From NCBI RefSeq assembly GCF_001411495.1, contig NZ_CP012981.1, positions 3,100,001 through 3,164,000 on the forward strand: a DNA stretch of 64,000 bases, in the 5' to 3' direction. A model generated the notes under the pieces. The model was not told the DNA's origin. It made no database searches and saw nothing but the letters and a program-made list of their open reading frames with translations. The position numbers and the translations under genes were made by a program. The DNA is from Burkholderia cepacia ATCC 25416. Its GTDB lineage: Bacteria > Pseudomonadota > Gammaproteobacteria > Burkholderiales > Burkholderiaceae. Shown in pieces: positions 1 through 10,197 of the stretch; positions within the stretch are counted from its first letter, which is position 1, and each line of letters begins with the position of its first letter.

Positions 1-742
1 CCATCGTGCGCACGATGCGCCAGCCGCCGAACAGCGTGCCGAGACCCATCGACAGGTAGCACGCGCCGATCACCCACGCGGGCGGCGCATCGGCGGTCGC
101 CGATGCATAGCCCGATGCGATCAGCAGCATCCAGATGATGCCGATCGTCTTCTGCGCGTCGTTGCCGCCGTGGCCCAGGCTGTACAGCCCGGCCGACAGC
201 AGCTGCAGCCGGCGGAAACGCCGGTCGACCTTGCTGGGCGCGGTTCGGAAATACAGCCACGACACGCCGAGCATGAACAGCGAACCGAGAATGAAGCCGA
301 GCAGCGGCGAAATGAAGATGAACGCGATGGTCTTCAGCAATCCGTCGATGTTCAGCGAAGCCCAGCCCGACTTGGCGAGCGCCGCGCCGACGAGGCCGCC
401 GATCAGCGCATGCGACGAACTCGACGGGATCCCGTAGTACCACGTGATCACGTTCCAGCCGATCGCACCGACCAGCGCGCCGAACACCACATAGTGGTCG
501 ACGATCTCGGGATCGATGGTGCCTTTACCGACGGTCTGCGCGACTTTCAGGTGGAAGATGAAATACGCGATGACGTTGAACGCCGCCGCGAACACCACGG
601 CTTGCTGGGGCTTCAGCACCCCGGTGGACACGACGGTGGCGATCGAGTTCGCCGCGTCGTGAAAGCCGTTCATGAAGTCGAATACGAGCGCGACGAGCAC
701 CAGCGTCGCGACCATCCAGAGGGCGAGTTGTATCGAATGCAT
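1..742 (-). CDS. pit: Inorganic phosphate transporter, PiT family (3' end outside window)
   Basis: This is a low-affinity phosphate permease of the inner membrane, of the PiT family that usually carries metal-phosphate with protons. Translation from ATG at 742 gives about 247 residues before the window edge. The N-terminus is hydrophobic and carries the PiT signature around FDFMNGFHDAANSIAT. A second family repeat appears as GLYSLGHGGNDAQKTIGIIW near residue 190. Alternating membrane segments lie between the two motifs. The start lies only 10 bases after the DUF47 stop, so the two form an operon. Roughly 90 C-terminal residues are expected beyond position 1. Identification is firm; the transported ion form is family knowledge. 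Confidence 0.93.
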   Translation of the reverse strand, partial: MHSIQLALWMVATLVLVALVFDFMNGFHDAANSIATVVSTGVLKPQQAVVFAAAFNVIAYFIFHLKVAQTVGKGTIDPEIVDHYVVFGALVGAIGWNVITWYYGIPSSSSHALIGGLVGAALAKSGWASLNIDGLLKTIAFIFISPLLGFILGSLFMLGVSWLYFRTAPSKVDRRFRRLQLLSAGLYSLGHGGNDAQKTIGIIWMLLIASGYASATADAPPAWVIGACYLSMGLGTLFGGWRIVRTM

Positions 743-752
743 CGTGGTCCGC

Positions 753-1379
753 TCAGGCGTTTTCCAGCACGATGCCTTCGATGATGTTCGCGACGTCCTC
801 GCACTTGTCGGTGATCTCTTCGAGCAGCTCGTAGATCGCCTTCAGCTTGATGAGCGTCTTCACGTCGTCTTCCTCGCGGAACAGCTTCGACATCGCCGCG
901 CGCAGCACGCGATCGGCCTCCGATTCCCAGCGGTCGATCTCCTCGCACTGCTTGAGGATCTGCGCGGACTGCTTCATGTCGGAAAGCAACCCGACCGCCT
1001 GCTGCACGTGCTGGGCGGACTGCGTGACGATGTGCGCGAGCTGGCTCGCCTCGGACGTGACGGACTGCACGTCGTACAGCGACACGGCGGTCGCGACGTC
1101 TTCCATCAGGTCGAGGATGTCGTCCATCGTCGTGATCAGCTTGTGGATCTCGTCGCGATCGAGCGGCGTGATGAAAGTCTTGTGCAGCAGATCGATCGCC
1201 TCGTGCGTGAGCTTGTCAGCGGCCTTCTCGGCAATTTGCACGTTTTGCTTGTGAATCTCGGCGTCGGCGAGATTGTCGATCAGCAGTTCGAGCTCGCGGC
1301 CACCGGAAACGATGTGCTTCGCGTGCGCGTTGAAGAGTTCAAAGAACTTGCCCTCGGTGGGCATGAATCGACCGAACAT
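753..1379 (-). CDS. DUF47 family PhoU-like phosphate transport regulator
   Basis: The 208-residue all-helical protein belongs to the DUF47/PhoU-related family, which is almost always encoded beside Pit transporters and is thought to modulate their activity. The sequence has the acidic, amphipathic helical pattern of the family, with motifs such as LITTMDDILDLMEDVAT (near residue 90) and a C-terminal LLEEITDKCEDVANIIEGIV. The Asp/Glu-rich helices correspond to the metal-binding face in PhoU proteins. It is the first gene of a two-gene operon with pit (10-base gap). A dyad with a -10-like hexamer lies 33-61 bases upstream. The regulatory role is inferred from the family. Confidence 0.9.
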   Translation of the reverse strand: MFGRFMPTEGKFFELFNAHAKHIVSGGRELELLIDNLADAEIHKQNVQIAEKAADKLTHEAIDLLHKTFITPLDRDEIHKLITTMDDILDLMEDVATAVSLYDVQSVTSEASQLAHIVTQSAQHVQQAVGLLSDMKQSAQILKQCEEIDRWESEADRVLRAAMSKLFREEDDVKTLIKLKAIYELLEEITDKCEDVANIIEGIVLENA

Positions 1380-1411
1380 GGGATTCCTGAGAGATTGTCA
1401 AACTACTGTCA

Positions 1412-1440
1412 CGAAAACGGGCGACATTGTACCGTTTTCG
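1412..1440 (-). promoter_or_regulatory. Dyad enclosing a -10-like hexamer upstream of DUF47-pit
   Basis: A perfect 9-bp inverted repeat (CGAAAACGG, 11-base spacer, CCGTTTTCG) lies between dnaB and the DUF47 gene. On the minus strand the spacer holds TACAAT, a good -10 hexamer for the DUF47-pit operon. A shorter GCGAC/GTCGC pair overlaps it. It could be an operator over the promoter, or a weak terminator for dnaB because a short T run follows on the minus strand. Confidence 0.45.
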
Positions 1441-1517
1441 GTCGCGCCGCGACGCGCGCACATGCGCACGCCGGGATTGGATACAACGTTTGGCGATTTA
1501 GGGCTTTACAACCGGCG

Positions 1518-2900
1518 CTACTCGCCGTAGAAAGTCTGCGCCCCCGCAAAATTGTCGAACTTCGTGTATTGCCCCAGGAACGTGAGTCGAACGGGGCCGA
1601 TCGGGCCGTTACGTTGCTTGCCGATGATGATTTCGGCCGTGCCTTTGTCGGGGCTGTCCGGGTTGTAAACTTCGTCACGGTAAATGAACAGGATCACGTC
1701 CGCATCCTGCTCGATTGCGCCCGATTCGCGCAAATCGGACATCACCGGACGCTTGTTCGGGCGCTGTTCGAGGCCGCGGTTCAACTGCGACAGCGCGATC
1801 ACCGGCACGTCGAGTTCCTTCGCGAGACTCTTCAGCGATCGCGAGATTTCCGAGATTTCGGTCGCGCGGTTCTCGCCCTGCGACGAACCCGACATCAGCT
1901 GCAGGTAGTCGACGATGATCAGGCCGAGCTTGCCGCACTGCCGCGCCAGACGCCGTGCGCGCGAGCGCAATTCCATCGGGTTCAGGCCGCCCGTCTCGTC
2001 GATGAAGAGCTGCGCCTCGCTCATCTTCTGCACCGCGTGCGTCAGCTTCGGCCAATCCTCGTCCGTCAGGCGGCCGGTACGCATCCGGTGCTGGTCGAGC
2101 CGGCCGATCGAGCCGAGCATACGCATCACGAGCTGGGTGCCCGGCATTTCCATCGAGAACACCGCGACCGGCAGGCCGTACTCGACCGCGACGTATTCGC
2201 CGATGTTCATCGAAAAGGCGGTCTTACCCATCGACGGTCGTCCCGCGACGATGATCAGTTCGCCGCCGTGCATCCCGGAGGTCATCCGGTCGAGGTCGAC
2301 GAAGCCCGTCGGCGTGCCCGTGACGTCGCTCGGGTTCGCGGTGTGGTACAGCGTATCGATGCGCTCGACGACCTGCGTGAGCAGCGGGCCGATCTCGAGG
2401 AAGCCCTGATTGCCCCGCGCGCCCTCTTCGGCGATCGAGAACACCTTCGACTCGGCCTCGTCGAGCAGCTGGCGGACTTCCTTGCCCTGCGGGTTGAACG
2501 CATCGGCCGAGATTTCGTCGGCAACCGACACGAGCCGGCGCAGCACCGCACGGTCGCGCACGATTTCCGCATAACGGCGGATGTTCGCGGCGCTCGGCGT
2601 GTTCTGCGCGAGGGCGTTCAGGTACGCGAGGCCGCCGACGTCGTCGGCCTTGCCGGACGTGGTCAGCGCTTCGTACACGGTCACGACGTCGGCCGGGCGC
2701 GTCGACGCGATCAGCCGGCCGATGTGCTCGTAGATGATCCGGTGATCGTAGCGATAGAAATCGCCCTGCGACAGGAAGTCGGCAATCCGGTCCCATGCCG
2801 CGTTGTCGAGCAACAGGCCGCCGAGCACCGACTGTTCGGCTTCGACCGAATGCGGCGGGACTTTCAGCGATTCGATTTGGGGATCTTGCGGCGCGTTCAT
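1518..2900 (-). CDS. dnaB: Replicative DNA helicase DnaB
   Basis: Hexameric 5'-3' helicase that unwinds DNA ahead of the replisome and recruits primase. The 460-residue protein has the helical N-terminal DnaB domain (about 15-115), a linker, and a RecA-like ATPase domain. The Walker A motif GRPSMGKT is at about 220-227, the Walker B region is LGLIIVDYLQLM, and the arginine-finger region is near SDLRESGAIEQDAD. Length is typical for the family and there is no intein. The gene follows the rplI ribosomal operon, separated by a terminator. This arrangement is common in beta- and gamma-proteobacteria. Confidence 0.98.
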   Translation of the reverse strand: MNAPQDPQIESLKVPPHSVEAEQSVLGGLLLDNAAWDRIADFLSQGDFYRYDHRIIYEHIGRLIASTRPADVVTVYEALTTSGKADDVGGLAYLNALAQNTPSAANIRRYAEIVRDRAVLRRLVSVADEISADAFNPQGKEVRQLLDEAESKVFSIAEEGARGNQGFLEIGPLLTQVVERIDTLYHTANPSDVTGTPTGFVDLDRMTSGMHGGELIIVAGRPSMGKTAFSMNIGEYVAVEYGLPVAVFSMEMPGTQLVMRMLGSIGRLDQHRMRTGRLTDEDWPKLTHAVQKMSEAQLFIDETGGLNPMELRSRARRLARQCGKLGLIIVDYLQLMSGSSQGENRATEISEISRSLKSLAKELDVPVIALSQLNRGLEQRPNKRPVMSDLRESGAIEQDADVILFIYRDEVYNPDSPDKGTAEIIIGKQRNGPIGPVRLTFLGQYTKFDNFAGAQTFYGE

Positions 2901-2960
2901 GGGTTGGGATTATCGCGAATAGATCACGGCAGCGCTACCGCTCCGGCGATCGGGCAATAA

Positions 2961-2996
2961 AAAAGGCAGGCCCCGGTTGCCCGGGCGCCTGCCCTT
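2961..2996 (-). terminator. Rho-independent terminator of the rpsF-rplI operon
   Basis: A GGCAGGC/GCCTGCC stem with additional internal GC pairing is followed on the minus strand by a T-rich tract (the A run at 2958-2964 on the plus strand). It lies about 40 bases after the rplI stop and before dnaB, so dnaB probably has its own promoter. Confidence 0.75.
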
Positions 2997-3035
2997 GTCC
3001 GGACGACGGAAGCCGCCCGGAAAGCTTGCATACGC

Positions 3036-3488
3036 TTACGCGTGGTCGCCGATCACGTTGATCGTGACGTCGACGACGACGTCCGTGTGCAGCGCGACCT
3101 GGACGTTGTGCTCGCCGATCATCTTCAGCGGGCCTTCCGGCATGCGAACTTGCAGCTTCTCGACTTCGAAACCTGCCTTCTTCAGCAGTTCCGCGACGTC
3201 GCCGTTCGTGACCGAGCCGAACAGACGGCCGTCAACGCCCGACTTCTGCGTGATTTCGAACGACTGGCCGTTCAGCTTCTCGCCGACTGCCTGCGATGCT
3301 GCCAGCTTTTCAGCGGCGATCTTTTCGAGTTCAGCGCGGCGCACTTCGAATTCGGCGATCGCTTCCTTCGTTGCACGGCGAGCCTTGCGGTTCGGGATCA
3401 GGAAGTTGCGAGCGTAACCGTCCTTGACCTTGACGATGTCGCCGAGGTTGCCCAGATTGGCGACTTTTTCCAACAGAATGATTTGCAT
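3036..3488 (-). CDS. rplI: 50S ribosomal protein L9
   Basis: Protein of the large ribosomal subunit that binds 23S rRNA. The 150-residue sequence starts [17 protein letters not shown] and contains the L9 signature [13 protein letters not shown] near residues 24-36. A long connecting helix rich in Ala, Glu and Lys follows, then a C-terminal domain ending in [10 protein letters not shown]. It is the last gene of rpsF-priB-rpsR-rplI, 27 bases after rpsR, and is followed by a terminator. The upstream sequence has a strong GGAG-type ribosome binding site. Confidence 0.98.
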   Translation of the reverse strand: MQIILLEKVANLGNLGDIVKVKDGYARNFLIPNRKARRATKEAIAEFEVRRAELEKIAAEKLAASQAVGEKLNGQSFEITQKSGVDGRLFGSVTNGDVAELLKKAGFEVEKLQVRMPEGPLKMIGEHNVQVALHTDVVVDVTINVIGDHA

Positions 3489-3515
3489 TCGAATTCTCCT
3501 TATGGCGTCGCCGAG

Positions 3516-3791
3516 TTACGCCTTGTGCTGATCGGTGTACGGCAGCAGCGCGAGGAAACGCGCACGCTTGATTGCCGTGTCGAGCTGACGCTGATAGTGC
3601 GCCTTCGTACCCGTCAGACGCGCCGGCGTGATCTTGCCGTTTTCGCCGATGAAGTCCTTCAGCGTTTCCGTGTCCTTGTAGTCGATCTGCTCGACGCCTG
3701 CGGCCGTGAAACGGCAGAACTTCTTGCGCTTGAAGAGCGGGTTTTGTTGCTGACGACGCTTGTCGAATTTCTTACCAGTCGGGCGGGGCAT
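3516..3791 (-). CDS. rpsR: 30S ribosomal protein S18
   Basis: Small-subunit ribosomal protein that pairs with S6 on the platform of the 30S subunit. Translation from ATG at 3791 gives 91 residues starting [13 protein letters not shown]. It has the family core [20 protein letters not shown] and [17 protein letters not shown]. The frame is open further upstream, but that stretch overlaps priB in another frame and does not resemble S18. The 91-residue start is therefore chosen; it sits 4 bases after the priB stop, consistent with translational coupling. S18 with S6 may also bind the leader of this operon. Confidence 0.97.
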
Positions 3792-3795
3792 GATT

Positions 3796-4095
3796 TCAGT
3801 CCTTTCCAATGTCCTGCAATGCTGTGATGTGAAACACCAAGGTTCTCGCGTTGCGGCTTTTCTTTGCCAGGAAGCCCGTGAACAGCGTTTCGACGCCCAT
3901 TTCACGGCTTTCCAGCCTGCCGCTCGCCTCACCGGCCGCCACCGCCTCGATCGTCATTTCGACCTGACGGGGAATGCCTGCTTCGACGACTTCCGTGCGG
4001 TGATGCAATGTGGCGCTTGCGATCGGAACACCTGCCGGCGTATATCGCACCGGTGCGCGTTCGACGACGCTTGCCGTCAATTGCAACCTGTTCAC
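3796..4095 (-). CDS. priB: Primosomal replication protein N (PriB)
   Basis: Single-stranded DNA-binding OB-fold protein that helps PriA restart stalled forks. At 99 residues it matches the usual PriB length. It has the SSB-like pattern [31 protein letters not shown] at the N-terminus and a C-terminal strand region [15 protein letters not shown]. It lies between rpsF and rpsR in the conserved order rpsF-priB-rpsR-rplI, where PriB derives from an SSB duplicate. The family is small and divergent, so context carries part of the assignment. Confidence 0.93.
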
Positions 4096-4135
4096 GTGAG
4101 TGGCGCGCTCCTTGATGGCTTAATGAATGACGAAC

Positions 4136-4510
4136 TTAAGCCTGCGCTTCGGTCGGCTGAGCTGCAGCCGCCTTCTTGGCTTCTTCGCGCTGAACTTCCT
4201 TCATCATCGGCGACGGGCCGGTTTCGGCCTTCTTCATCTTGACGATGAGGTGGCGCAGCACGGCGTCGTTGAACTTGAACGCGTGTTCGAGTTCGTCGAG
4301 CGTCGTCTGGTCGCACTCGATGTTCATGCAGACGTAGTGAGCCTTCGCGAGTTTCTCGATCATGTAGGCCAGTTGGCGACGGCCCCAGTCTTCGACACGG
4401 TGGATCTGGCCGCCGTGCGACGTGATCGTGGTCTTGTAACGCTCGATCATCGCGGGCACTTGCTCGCTCTGATCGGGGTGCACGATGAATACGATTTCGT
4501 AATGACGCAT
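4136..4510 (-). CDS. rpsF: 30S ribosomal protein S6
   Basis: Small-subunit ribosomal protein that forms a dimer with S18 on the 30S platform. From ATG at 4510 the product is 124 residues, beginning [19 protein letters not shown] and containing the family motif [15 protein letters not shown]. The tail is Ala/Glu/Lys rich, as in many proteobacterial S6 proteins. An in-frame start 27 bases further upstream would add nine unrelated residues; the chosen ATG has an AAGGAG ribosome binding site. It is the first gene of the operon, behind a strong promoter and a structured leader. Confidence 0.98.
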   Translation of the reverse strand: MRHYEIVFIVHPDQSEQVPAMIERYKTTITSHGGQIHRVEDWGRRQLAYMIEKLAKAHYVCMNIECDQTTLDELEHAFKFNDAVLRHLIVKMKKAETGPSPMMKEVQREEAKKAAAAQPTEAQA

Positions 4511-4532
4511 TACACACTCCTTGTGGATTAAA

Positions 4533-4560
4533 GCCACCCGGGCGTCTGAACCGGTGTGGC
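4533..4560 (-). promoter_or_regulatory. Candidate S6:S18 autoregulatory leader hairpin of rpsF
   Basis: On the minus strand, GCCAC (4560-4556) pairs with GTGGC (4537-4533), enclosing ACCGG and CCGG segments. This lies 22 bases upstream of the rpsF start. Leaders of rpsF in many bacteria carry a small hairpin with a conserved ACCG-type bulge that mimics the rRNA site bound by S6 with S18. Position and motif fit, but the bulge geometry is read by eye. Confidence 0.55.
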
Positions 4561-4576
4561 AAGTGAGAAGCCGAAG

Positions 4577-4605
4577 ATTCTAACCCGGATACGGGGCGCA
4601 TGCAA
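4577..4605 (-). promoter_or_regulatory. Sigma-70 promoter of the rpsF operon
   Basis: On the minus strand, TTGCAT (4605-4600) and TAGAAT (4582-4577) are separated by exactly 17 bases. Transcription would start near 4570, giving a leader of about 60 bases that includes the candidate S6:S18 hairpin. Confidence 0.75.
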
Positions 4606-4752
4606 GACCAATCGACGATTGGCGCGCGGATTCGGCCATGTTTTCAAAGACTTGAAGGGGCGAGACCGGACAGCCGGACCGTTCTTCGGCCTTTTCCCCG
4701 GTCAGGGTCGGAACGCAAGCGTGCGGCGGGCCCGCAGCCCGCCGTCGTGGCG

Positions 4753-5649
4753 TCATTCGCTGCGCGTGCCGGCCAGCCGCGCGTCGAGCGCGGTCCTGAA
4801 CGCCGCAAGTGCCGACGGCTCGGCGTCGGTCACGGCCCACCACGTCATCCCGGCCGCATCCCAGCGGTCGAGCGCATAACCCTGCGACACGGTCGAGTAC
4901 GGCGCCCCCGGCCCTTCCCCGGCCGGCCGCACATAGACGTCGATCACGTGCTGCCGGTAACGGTAGACTAGCACCGCGACACGGCGGCGTCCGACGTAGT
5001 CGAGCCGGCCGCCGACCAGCGCGAAGCCGTTCGCCGCGAGATCCTCGACCGGCGGCGCATAGTCGAGCCGGCCGTTGAACCACGGCTTGACCGTGTGCCG
5101 GTCGGTCGAGATCACGTCGATGTCGCGTGCCGACAGGTCGGCACGCACGTGGCTCGACACGAGTTCGTCGATCGTGCGATCGGTGTCGGCGTGACGCGCG
5201 GACACCACCATCCCGCCGGCCGCGGCAAGCGCCACCAGCAACGCGACGCCCCAGCCGAGGCCGGGCAATGCCGCGAAGCGCGGCCCGGCGCCGGCCGTGG
5301 CCGGGCGTGCCGCCCCGCCAAGCCCCGGCAACCAGGACAACCCGTTACGCCCGCGCGGCCGCCGCTGCGGCTGCGATCGGGATCCGGATTGCGGCTCCGC
5401 CCGCGCCTGCTCGCGGGCAGGCGCGTCGGCCGCGGCAGGCAGGCTCGCAAGAATGCTCGCCCGCAACGCATCCGGCGCACGGTGATAGTCGGCCTGACGC
5501 ACGGCCTGCACCAGCGTGACGATCCGTTCGCGTTCCTGGCGACACACGTCGCACCCTTCGACATGCTGCTGGACCCGCAACGCGTCGGGCGCCGACAGCT
5601 CGCGGTCGACGTCCGCGTCCAGCAACGCTCGCGCTTCGTTACAGTCCAT
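4753..5649 (-). CDS. Membrane-anchored zinc-type anti-sigma factor
   Basis: This protein probably holds the neighbouring ECF sigma factor inactive at the inner membrane. Of 298 residues, the N-terminal 40 carry the zinc-binding anti-sigma motif H-x3-C-x2-C (HVEGCDVC near 28-35). A Pro/Arg/Gly-rich stretch and a single membrane segment follow (GWGVALLVALAAAGGMVV near 130-150), then a periplasmic domain with beta-strand character (GRLDYVGRRRVAVLVYRYRQHVIDVYV). Its start overlaps the sigma gene stop by 11 bases, the usual coupling for such pairs. The inducing signal is not evident. Confidence 0.9.
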   Translation of the reverse strand: MDCNEARALLDADVDRELSAPDALRVQQHVEGCDVCRQERERIVTLVQAVRQADYHRAPDALRASILASLPAAADAPAREQARAEPQSGSRSQPQRRPRGRNGLSWLPGLGGAARPATAGAGPRFAALPGLGWGVALLVALAAAGGMVVSARHADTDRTIDELVSSHVRADLSARDIDVISTDRHTVKPWFNGRLDYAPPVEDLAANGFALVGGRLDYVGRRRVAVLVYRYRQHVIDVYVRPAGEGPGAPYSTVSQGYALDRWDAAGMTWWAVTDAEPSALAAFRTALDARLAGTRSE

Positions 5650-6280
5650 CGATAGCCTCCGATGCGGTTCCGCCTGCCGGCGTACGGCCCGGCCTGCCTT
5701 CGGCCGCCGGTGCCGGCGGGCCGCCCAGCAGCGCGGCGAGCTTGCGCCGGCCGCGTGCGAGCCGCGACATCACCGTGCCGACCGGCACATCCGCGATCGC
5801 CGCGATCTCGCGGTAGCTCAGGTCCTCCATCTCGCGCAGCACCAGCACCTCGCGGTATTCGGGCGGCAGCTTCGCGAGCGCCGCGTTCACGAGCCGCACG
5901 TTCTCGCCGCGCAGCAGGTGCGCGAGCGGGTCGTCGGTGGCGGGCTGCCAGTCGTCGGGCACGTCGGTGTCGTCCAGCGTGTCGGGCAGCGCGACCTCGT
6001 GCGCATGCGTGCGGCGCCGCCACTCCGTGTACCAGGTGTGGCGCACGATCGTCAGCAGCCACGGCCGCGCGTTGTCGCCGCGACACGAATCGACGAAGCG
6101 CAACGCACGCATGCACGCGTCCTGGACGACGTCGTCCGCATCACCGGCGTTACCGCTCAGCCAGCGTGCGAGGTTGTACGCGGCGTCGAGATGCGGCAGC
6201 ACGAGCGCGCGAAACCGCTCGCCGCGCGCGACCGCGTCGTCTGCCACCCGTTCTTCGACCGCCTGTCCGGCTTGCCCCAC
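5639..6280 (-). CDS. ECF-family RNA polymerase sigma factor
   Basis: Extracytoplasmic-function sigma factor directing RNA polymerase to a dedicated promoter set. I place the start at GTG 6280, which has an AGGGAGG ribosome binding site four bases upstream and gives 213 residues; a GTG at 6247 is an alternative. Region 2 appears as AYNLARWLSGNAGDADDVVQDACMRA and region 4 as LPPEYREVLVLREMEDLSYREIA with VGTVMSRLARGRRKLA as the helix-turn-helix. There is no extra C-terminal domain. It overlaps the downstream anti-sigma gene by 11 bases. The open frame continues far upstream only because of GC bias. Confidence 0.92.
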   Translation of the reverse strand: MGQAGQAVEERVADDAVARGERFRALVLPHLDAAYNLARWLSGNAGDADDVVQDACMRALRFVDSCRGDNARPWLLTIVRHTWYTEWRRRTHAHEVALPDTLDDTDVPDDWQPATDDPLAHLLRGENVRLVNAALAKLPPEYREVLVLREMEDLSYREIAAIADVPVGTVMSRLARGRRKLAALLGGPPAPAAEGRPGRTPAGGTASEAIDGL

Positions 6281-6443
6281 ATGGCCTCCCTGGTCCCGGC
6301 GGCCGATGCCGCGCCCGTTCCGCGCACGGCGCCCGGACAGACCGGCAACGTGCGTGCTCGATGACCATACCGTTGCTGCGTCGAGTTTATTCCCGCGCCG
6401 GGCGCATGAAGCGTAAAAAAATCGCCGGGCCTCCCGCCTGCCG

Positions 6444-7355
6444 TTACGGCGTGGTGCTCCAGTAACCGGGGCGCGCATACGCGGCGCGCAGGTAGTCGAT
6501 GAAATAGCGCACGCGCGCCGGCACGTAGCGCTGCTGCGGATAGACCGCGAGGATGTCGTAATCGGGCAGCGCGTATTCGTCGAGCACGGTCTCGAGCTCG
6601 CCCGTCTCGAGCTGCGCGGCGATTTCCCACGTCGAGCGCCAGCCCAGCCCGAGCCCCTCGGCCACCCAGCGGTGCAGCAGCTCGCCGTCGTTGCAGTCGA
6701 GGTTGCCGGCCACGCGCATCGTCGCGATCTTGCCATGGCGCTGGAAATACCAGCCGCGGTTCTGCCCGCCCTGCAGGTTGAACGCCAGGCAGTTGTGCCT
6801 GAGCAGGTCGTCGAGCGACTTCGGCCGGCCGTGCTGGCGGAAATACTCGGGCGTGCCGCACACGACGCGCCGGTTCGACGCGAGCTTCACCGCGACGAAG
6901 TTCGGATCGACGGCACCGCCGATCCGGATCGACAGGTCGTAGCCTTCGCGCACGAGATCGACGACGCGGTCGGTCAGGTTGAACGACAGCTGCATCTCGG
7001 GCTTGTCGGCCAGAAAGCCCGGCGCGTGCGGCGCGACGTGCTTGCGCCCGAATGCGGCCGGCGCCGACACGATCAGGTGCCCGCTGACCGCGCGCCGCCC
7101 GGCGGCCAGTTCGTTCTCGGCCTGGTCCCATTCGGACAGCAGCCCGCGGCAGCGCTCGAGGAACGCCGCGCCCTCCTCGCTGACCACCAGCCGCCGCGTC
7201 GAGCGGTACATCAGCTTCACGCCGAGCCGCTTCTCGAGCGCGTCGATGCGCCGCCCGAGCACGACCGGCGACACGCCCTCCTCGAGCGCCGCCGCCGCGA
7301 GGCTGCCGGCATCGGCCACGCGCACGAACGTCTCGATCTGCTTGAAGCGATCCAT
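6444..7355 (-). CDS. LysR-family transcriptional regulator, divergent from gcl
   Basis: Transcription factor of 303 residues with an N-terminal winged helix-turn-helix (MDRFKQIETFVRVADAGSL, residues 1-60) and a C-terminal effector-binding domain. The helix GVSPVVLGRRIDALEKRLGVKL is typical of LysR recognition helices. It is divergent from the glyoxylate operon across 172 bases, so it probably regulates gcl-hyi-glxR and itself; the effector may be glyoxylate or a related acid. A 54-base in-frame extension is rejected because it lies before the conserved LysR start. Confidence 0.88.
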   Translation of the reverse strand: MDRFKQIETFVRVADAGSLAAAALEEGVSPVVLGRRIDALEKRLGVKLMYRSTRRLVVSEEGAAFLERCRGLLSEWDQAENELAAGRRAVSGHLIVSAPAAFGRKHVAPHAPGFLADKPEMQLSFNLTDRVVDLVREGYDLSIRIGGAVDPNFVAVKLASNRRVVCGTPEYFRQHGRPKSLDDLLRHNCLAFNLQGGQNRGWYFQRHGKIATMRVAGNLDCNDGELLHRWVAEGLGLGWRSTWEIAAQLETGELETVLDEYALPDYDILAVYPQQRYVPARVRYFIDYLRAAYARPGYWSTTP

Positions 7356-7415
7356 CTCCCGTCTCCGTCTCTGTTCCGGCTCCGGCGGAAAGCCCCGCCC
7401 GGCCGTCATTCCATA

Positions 7416-7478
7416 CTTTTAGTTTCGAAAAAAGCGACTTCGGCGGATCTTATCAAACCTTTCCTGCATCCCTAAAGT
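7416..7478 (+). promoter_or_regulatory. Candidate gcl promoter with LysR-type dyad
   Basis: TTATCA (7450-7455) and TAAAGT (7473-7478) are spaced by 17 bases, 50 bases before the gcl start. Upstream, CTTTT (7416-7420) and AAAAG (7430-7434) form a short dyad around a T-rich/A-rich core, the kind of site LysR regulators bind. Both matches are weak individually. Confidence 0.4.
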
Positions 7479-7527
7479 GTCCCCAACAGACCCATTCGCA
7501 AGATCCAACCCATTCAAGGAGACATTC

Positions 7528-9303
<1,776 letters not shown>

Positions 9304-9346
9304 ACCGCACGACATTTTTGACTGACCGACCGAAGAGGCTTAGCTC

Positions 9347-10156
9347 ATGCCGAAGTTTGCTGCAAACCTGACCATGCTGTTCAACGAAGTGCCGTTCCTC
9401 GACCGCTTCAAGGCGGCCGCCGATGCGGGCTTCGACGCCGTCGAGTTCCTGTTCCCGTACCCGTACGCGAAAGAGGAACTCGCCGAACGGCTCGAGACGC
9501 ATCGCCTGCGCCTCGTGCTGCACAACCTGCCCGCCGGCAACTGGGACCAGGGCGAGCGCGGCATCGCGTGCCTGCCCGATCGCGTCGGCGAGTTCCAGGA
9601 AGGTGTCGGCCGCGCGATCGAGTACGCGAAGGCGCTGAAGGTGCCGCAGCTGAACTGCCTCGTCGGGATTCCGTCGGCGAGCACGGCGCGCGACAAGACT
9701 TTCGTCACGATCGTCGACAACCTGCGCTTTGCCGCCGACGCGCTGAAGCGCGAAGGCATCCGCCTGCTCGTCGAGCCGTGCAACAGCTTCGACATCCCGG
9801 GTTTCGCGCTGAACCGCTCGTCGGAAGGGCTCGACGTGATCCGCGCGGTCGGCTCGGACAACCTGTTCCTGCAGTACGACATCTATCACATGCAGCGCAT
9901 GGAAGGCGAACTGGCCGCGACGATCGAACGCAACCTCGCATCGATCGGCCACGTCCAGCTCGCGGACAACCCGGGCCGCAACGAGCCGGGCACGGGCGAG
10001 ATCAACTACGCATTCCTGTTCGCGCTGCTCGACCGGCTCGGCTATGCCGGCTACGTCGGCTGCGAATACAAGCCCCGCACCACCACGACGGAAGGCCTCG
10101 GCTGGCTGCAAAGCGTCGCCGGCTGCGCACCGGGCTCGGCGCGTCGCGCCGCCTGA
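9347..10156 (+). CDS. hyi: Hydroxypyruvate isomerase
   Basis: Interconverts hydroxypyruvate and tartronate semialdehyde, connecting the gcl product to C3 metabolism. The 269-residue protein is a xylose-isomerase-like TIM barrel. Probable catalytic glutamates are Glu-143 (LLVEPCNSFDIPG) and Glu-240 (GYVGCEYKPR), matching E. coli Hyi positions. The motif GHVQLADNPGRNEPGTGEINY is family-typical. It begins 43 bases after gcl and ends 41 bases before glxR, so the three are co-transcribed. Confidence 0.96.
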   Translation: MPKFAANLTMLFNEVPFLDRFKAAADAGFDAVEFLFPYPYAKEELAERLETHRLRLVLHNLPAGNWDQGERGIACLPDRVGEFQEGVGRAIEYAKALKVPQLNCLVGIPSASTARDKTFVTIVDNLRFAADALKREGIRLLVEPCNSFDIPGFALNRSSEGLDVIRAVGSDNLFLQYDIYHMQRMEGELAATIERNLASIGHVQLADNPGRNEPGTGEINYAFLFALLDRLGYAGYVGCEYKPRTTTTEGLGWLQSVAGCAPGSARRAA

Positions 10157-10197
10157 GATCCGCCCTTTCCGCATACGCCCCTATAGGAGACTTTCAC

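Noticed and set aside
672..2960. Open frame of over 700 codons antisense to DUF47 and dnaB
   Set aside because: It crosses two well-supported genes in antisense and has no motif or codon bias of its own.
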